From Rallus limicola (taxonomy: Eukaryota > Chordata > Aves > Gruiformes > Rallidae), in the NCBI GenBank assembly GCA_022605955.1, contig JAKCOZ010000103.1, forward strand, positions 746,501 to 810,500: 64,000 nt of DNA, written 5' to 3'. A program made the position numbers and the translations under genes. A model generated the notes under the pieces. The model did no database searches. It saw nothing but the letters and a program-made list of their open reading frames with translations, and was not told the origin of the DNA. Positions 60,101-64,000 of this stretch are shown one piece after another (positions within the stretch are counted from its first letter, which is position 1; the number at the start of each line of letters is the position of its first letter).

Positions 60101-61518
60101 ATCCTTTCTGCAGAAGTCTGGTCTCTGCACGGGGCTGAGACCCACACCACCCCCACCACCCCTGTCCTCTCGCTTTGAGTAGTCACAGGACTAGTCCTGA
60201 AGCACAACCCACCTGGGTGATTTCTAAACCAAGGCTTCTCCAAATGGACATTGCCAGGATCTGTGCTTGGGAACACAGAGCCATGGAGGCTGCCGTGCCC
60301 CTCCATCCACACTCAGCCTCCTCGGACCGGGCTGTGGCTGCTTCACAACTATTCACTTTGGATAGGTGCTATGGGGGATGGTTCCCCTGCCCTTCTCCTT
60401 CCCAGCATGAATTCATGTCCTCAGAGAGGTAGAGTTAAAACAAGAAGAAAAAAAAAAAAAACAAACCCAAGCCATTGTAGCTTGGCATGGAGTGTCTGCA
60501 TTGTAGACTGCAGTGAAGCAATCCTCCTTGGAGATTACCATCTGTTTACAGAGCACCAGGGCTTTGCAGAAACCTGCCTCGGCTGGATGAGTTGTTTTCC
60601 TTTGAGAAAACTTTCTGCCTTCTCATGGATCTTAAAGAGATGAAAGCGACACTTTCTTGGCTGAGCCCACACCCCCCTGCAATAAAAACCACAGAGTGGG
60701 GAGGTGGGTGGGGGGTCTCCCTTGCCCACCACATTGCTACGGAGGTGAATTTCCAACCCTCTTCAGCAGCTGGAGAAGAATTTGAGCTGCTGCCTTAATC
60801 AGCGTCAGTGCCCATGGCTGTCTGTCCACTGTGGGAGCCAAGGCCTGCTCTGCCCAGCACCGTGTCGCCCTGGACTTGCCTTTGCAAGGTCCCCAAGGGC
60901 AGAGCTGTCCTTCCCAGGGACCCATGGGTGACTGGCACAGCACAGATGCTCAGGCTGCCTGATGCCACTGAACATGGATGTGGCCCGGCTTCACCCAGAG
61001 GTGATGCTAGCCCTTGTTAAAACAGATAGCACTGAAGGAATAACTAATTGGGTAATTAGGCTAATATTCAGAGCCTGACAAGGGTTAGCTGAAGGCCTTG
61101 ATAAGTCTCCTGAGAGATTGGTTAGTGTCTGCTTCCCCTCCACCATGCTTGTCCCTGCGCTGCACCGTGGTCCTCAGTAGCTCAACCTTACCTTCTCAAT
61201 CAGGGTCACAAACTGGTTGTTGAGCAACTTGATGTCTTCTTTCTCCTGCTGCCTCATGGCTTGGAAGTCAGTATCGATATCGAGGTGCACGGGGGCCAGG
61301 AGTCTCCCGTCAATGGAGAAGGAGGAATAAGAGGAGCATCGGTATCCGCCGTCTCCGTGGAGGCTGAGAGCGTCGTAGCCATTGCTGGCCACCCCGATGG
61401 GACTGCAGCGGCCCAGGCGATCCGGGGATGTGCTGGTTGCTTTTCCTATGCTCATCGTCCCTGACACCTCCCAGGAGGAGAGGGAACCACTGGTGAAGGC
61501 TTTGCAAGGGTTAGTCAT
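47974..61518 (-). CDS. KRT80: KRT80-like type II keratin, 9 coding exons
   Basis: Type II keratin, the partner of a type I keratin in epithelial intermediate filaments. On the - strand the exons are 61518-61192, 58252-58038, 53213-53153, 52199-52104, 49791-49627, 49126-49001, 48905-48685, 48319-48264 and 48176-47974. They join in one frame of 489 residues (human KRT80 is 452). Exons 3-7 measure 61, 96, 165, 126 and 221 bases, the classic type II keratin sizes. The head is 1-90, and the rod runs from about 91 ([19 protein letters not shown]) to EGEE near 402, with the termination block [23 protein letters not shown]80-specific matches include [43 protein letters not shown] and [14 protein letters not shown]. 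The tail (404-489) is diverged and longer than the human one. The glycine-rich head and tail typical of epidermal type II keratins are absent, as in human KRT80. Confidence 0.92.
48264..48319 (-). CDS. KRT80: KRT80 exon 8, small tail exon
   Basis: Acceptor ttcacag, donor gtaagt, 56 bases. It encodes [12 protein letters not shown], which lines up with the human KRT80 tail start (MDSPSATVVSAV), then HTRPKH. In most type II keratins this exon is 35 bases; here it is 21 longer, keeping the phase. Confidence 0.8.
48685..48905 (-). CDS. KRT80: KRT80 exon 7
   Basis: 221 bases. Acceptor aatgccag, donor gtaagc. Encodes the C-terminal part of coil 2 and the helix termination motif ending EGEES (331-403). 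Confidence 0.95.
49001..49126 (-). CDS. KRT80: KRT80 exon 6
   Basis: 126 bases. Acceptor cctgcag, donor gtctgt (weak). Encodes [31 protein letters not shown] (289-330) in coil 2. The intron to exon 7 is only 95 bases. Confidence 0.93.
49627..49791 (-). CDS. KRT80: KRT80 exon 5
   Basis: 165 bases. Acceptor ctgttcag, donor gtatta. Encodes [26 protein letters not shown] (234-288), the end of coil 1B, linker L12 and the start of coil 2. Confidence 0.94.
49792..52103 (-). other. KRT80: KRT80 intron 4
   Basis: A 2.3-kb intron with no extra exon seen. It holds the MIR-like remnant; the rest is unremarkable. Confidence 0.6.
51270..51380 (-). repeat. MIR-like SINE remnant in KRT80 intron 4
   Basis: 'gggtatgggttctaatgca', 'ggtattaggcaggtccttc' and 'tctgtgcctcagtttcccc' follow the order of a reverse-strand MIR, including its most conserved arm. 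Confidence 0.6.
52104..52199 (-). CDS. KRT80: KRT80 exon 4
   Basis: 96 bases, 32 codons. Acceptor cccgtag, donor gtaaaa. Encodes [25 protein letters not shown] (202-233) in coil 1B. Confidence 0.95.
53153..53213 (-). CDS. KRT80: KRT80 exon 3
   Basis: 61 bases. Acceptor tccctag, donor gtcagt. Completes Lys181 and encodes [20 protein letters not shown] (182-201). Confidence 0.95.
53214..58037 (-). other. KRT80: KRT80 intron 2
   Basis: The longest KRT80 intron at 4.8 kb. It contains a two-copy 37-bp tandem duplication (54946-55019) and an AT-rich patch near 55715-55735. No exon or clear transposon is seen. Confidence 0.6.
54946..55019. repeat. 37-bp direct tandem duplication
   Basis: Two adjacent 37-bp copies (54946-54982 and 54983-55019) differ at only a few bases in the middle. 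Both end in 'gagcaggcccagccagcc'. Confidence 0.9.
58038..58252 (-). CDS. KRT80: KRT80 exon 2
   Basis: 215 bases. Acceptor ttctgcag, donor gtaggt. Encodes [22 protein letters not shown] (110-180), the end of coil 1A, linker L1 and the start of coil 1B, with two bases of Lys181. Confidence 0.95.
58253..61191 (-). other. KRT80: KRT80 intron 1
   Basis: A 2.9-kb intron. It holds a TG microsatellite near 58700-58716, an A run near 60447-60460 and an AT-rich patch with TAATTG/TAATTA words (about 61020-61070) that could be an enhancer. No further exon is seen. Confidence 0.6.
61192..61518 (-). CDS. KRT80: KRT80 exon 1, coding part
   Basis: The ATG at 61518-61516 (A at -3) opens [18 protein letters not shown], which aligns with the human KRT80 start. 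The open frame upstream of it has no ATG. Encodes the head (1-90), Ser- and Gly-containing but without glycine loops, and the start of the rod to LIEK (109) at donor gtaagg. Confidence 0.93.
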
Positions 61519-64000
61519 GCTCAGCCTGCTGCTCTGCAGCTCGAGGGGAAGGGAGGGAAAGGGGGAAGGAAAAGAGGAAGAAAAAAAAGACAAAGTTTTC
61601 TTGCTGCTGCTGCCTCAAAGGGAAGGAGAGTAGTGGCACACTGAGGAGTTTGGTCGGCTTAATTCCTGTCTCCTCAGCTCGTGGGTTGGCTAATGAATTA
61701 CAAGCACCTGTTCTCCTATGTTCATTAAACGGAGGAGGGTGTAACCGTTGATGTAATCCAGATCAACCTGTTGGCTTTTTATTTTTTCTTTCCCTCCCTC
61801 CTCTCTCTCTGTACCCTCCTTTCTTCAGGAGCTTGTTTGTGTGGTGAGGGCATAGGCACTCACAGCAAAAACAAATCACTCACAGGTAATTCGCCGGGCC
61901 CCGAGCAGCTGCTTTCCTCATCCTTAAATGGTGAGGAGAGGTGCTGGGCTGGGGAGGACGGCTCTGAGCATGGCTGCTGCATGAGTGCTTGGTGCACAGA
62001 GCCTGGGTTCAGCCCCTGGCTGCCTTCCAGCCAAAATCTGCAGGAAAGGATTGGGGTTTTTGTTGGGTTTGTTTGGTTTTGTTGTTGCTGTTGTGTGGGA
62101 GTGTTTAAAATCATAACGAGTCTGAATTGGCTGCAGGTAAGAGTTTGGAAATGCATCTCAAGCGCACAGTGATTAGAGGTGCTCATGGTCTTCCTCTGAC
62201 TGCACGGGCATGGCACAGAAGCTTCTGGTGCTCTTGAGGGTTTTAGGGATGATAGGTCTGGTCTCAGGACCCCTGAGTGTGGAGACCAAGAATCCTGAGG
62301 TGATTTGCTCATCTGGTCTGGCAGCATGGAGACCTTGAAAGACACGAGTCACCAAGTTGGATCTCCAAAGTGCTCAGGTCCGTCTCTGACTGCCATACTC
62401 CTGCTCCTTGAAAGCACTTTAAAAGCCAGCACTGGGGACACCAAACCCCACCACCTTTTAATGAATTCTGGGCTGGTGAGGTGGCACAGAGCACTTCTGT
62501 TTTGAGGGAAAGGTGCTGGTTTAGTCTGGTTCTGCCCTAGAAGACAAGCTGGGAATCTCACTACCAAAGAAAGAATGTTTGGATCTCTTACAGACCTGCT
62601 TCACAAGAAACATCTGATGATGTCATAGTTTCTGTCTTAAGAAGGACTTCAGAAGGAAGGTGACCCCTTTCTGGTAGGCTTAGCCTATTTTTTCAAGCAT
62701 AGCTTCAATATTTTGCCAAACCCAGCGTGCCTTCTCGTGGCATGGCCACCCTCTGCAGGGAACACGTCCCCCTGGGTACAGTGCCTTTGAATACCGAGTC
62801 CCTCATGCAACTCATCAGTATCAGGTTAATCCTGACAGTTTATTTTAAGGATTAAACCAACATTTATGGTCTCGAGATGACAAAGCCCATGGCTTTTGCA
62901 AGGTGAAGTGAGATTATCTGGCTCATCGTGGGCTGCTCGTTTGTGGCTTTGCGGTTGCAGGCACATCAGTGTTCCTGATTAGCATCAGGTCATGGGGTCA
63001 CCTGGCAGGTTTTTTGCTTTATCTGGTACCCAGGGCAGTTGGGATGTCTCCCTGGGGAATGGCTCTGGGGGAAGGAGATAGAGGTGAAATTAGGCTAGTT
63101 CAGCTTGGTAGCAGCTGGGAGCAGGGAGCTCGGTGGGACATGGCATGATTGGGTTTTGCAGGATCCCAGGAAGCGTTGCTGCAGAGGCAGCACTGCTGGC
63201 CAGCGCATGGCAGCTGCAGCTGGCTGGGCACCCATGCCTGCTCCTTTCTCCTCTACCAATTCTTTCTCTCTCTGACACCCTCCCGCTCCCTCCTGCCTTT
63301 TTTTTTCCCATGAAATGAAACTTCTGACACTGGATCTAGCCTGTGAGGATACCCAGTTTGGCAACTCCCAGTGCAGAATGGCACAGACCCCTCTCTTGGT
63401 GATGAGATTGAATTGTAAATGTTGCTTGGTGCCTTTTGAACCCTGGTTCCTGCTGAGCATTGTGTACAATATCCCACATCCTCTTTCTTGGGTGCTGGAG
63501 GCAGGGGCAGAATTATTCTGCCAAAGGAGGATGTGGAATGATGATGGCTCAGGGTTAAAGCTGCCTTTAATGCTTGGGAAGGGCAGGGTAGAAAGCTGCT
63601 TTTCAGGGGGAGCTTTGGGGCCACTCTACTTGGGGATGAGCAGGGCGTCCCAAAATCCTGCCCCCTTCCAAAAAGATGGGTATAATTTGCAATAAGCCTC
63701 TAAGGAAGGTGTTTGCAAGTGGTCATCTCTGCTGGCAGGGGATGTCAGGACACATGGGAATAGCTTACAGAGAGAAAGAGGGAGGATTAACCTGCTTTTT
63801 TAACCTCTCCTTTTCAGATGCCAAGGCTGAGGGGCAAAATGGGGGATCCAAGCTTGCCCACGAGCTCACTGCTTGTGCTGCTGGGTCCTAGGGGTACCCT
63901 AATTTCAGTCTAGCCAGAGCATTGCTCCGTGGAGATGCCCAATGGCCTGATGCTGAAATGATGCTGCTCTTTGGTATTGCAGGTGCAGAAACCTGTCACC
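61519..64000. other. KRT80 upstream region
   Basis: The 250 bases before the KRT80 ATG (on its strand) include a pyrimidine-rich 5'UTR-like segment and E-box words (CACCTG). I find no clear TATA box. Beyond that, to the window end, I see no coding exon. A 'ggtattgcag' acceptor-like string at 63974-63983 is too weak alone to support a gene. Confidence 0.5.

Noticed and set aside
61519..61593. N-terminal extension of KRT80 upstream of the ATG at 61518
   Set aside because: The upstream frame has no ATG, and the human KRT80 start aligns with the ATG at 61518.
63974..64000. Acceptor-like string at the right edge, a possible exon start
   Set aside because: Only 17 bases follow and the upstream tract is weak; nothing else supports a gene there.
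1..64000. CRISPR arrays, prokaryotic operons, tRNA or rRNA genes
   Set aside because: No spaced direct repeats of the right kind and no tRNA or rRNA signature; the window is clearly vertebrate nuclear DNA.

Overview
This is vertebrate nuclear DNA, almost certainly from a bird. It shows split genes with consensus GT-AG introns, CpG-island promoters, several CR1 LINE 3' fragments and one solo LTR that looks like a typical avian endogenous-retrovirus LTR. The high GC content, long C and G runs and compact genes suit an avian microchromosome. This assignment rests on repeat types and protein similarity recalled from memory; no alignment was run.

Layout. (1) 1-5.9 kb: no gene seen; a CR1 scrap, a 15-bp minisatellite and AT-rich patches. 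(2) 6.4-23.5 kb, + strand: FAIM2 (LFG2/TMBIM2), 12 coding exons that join in frame to 311 residues, with a 2.6-kb 3'UTR. Intron 2 holds the solo LTR. (3) 23.6-25.0 kb: a short intergenic stretch with a CR1 fragment ending at a CpG island. (4) 25.4-29.6 kb, + strand: BCDIN3D, two exons, 268 residues, with an NRF1-type palindrome and a YY1-type motif over the ATG. Its intron carries a CR1 copy with an internal 54-bp tandem array. (5) 29.6-46.8 kb: about 17 kb in which I recognise no gene, only old repeats, inverted repeats and AT-rich homeodomain-type patches. (6) 46.8-61.5 kb, - strand: a type II keratin best matching KRT80, nine coding exons joining to 489 residues. (7) 61.6-64 kb: KRT80 upstream region, nothing further recognised.

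The genes are not an operon and have unrelated roles. FAIM2 is a membrane anti-apoptotic/calcium-leak family protein of neurons. BCDIN3D is an RNA 5'-monophosphate methyltransferase. KRT80 is an epithelial intermediate-filament protein. The FAIM2-BCDIN3D tandem is the arrangement I recall from mammals; KRT80 facing BCDIN3D tail to tail is not.

I found no clearly new biological system. The most useful second looks are the gene order, the tandem-expanded CR1, the sense-oriented LTR with a polyadenylation hexamer inside FAIM2, the complementary C25/G22 runs on either side of FAIM2 exon 1, the near-perfect palindromes, and the diverged KRT80 tail.
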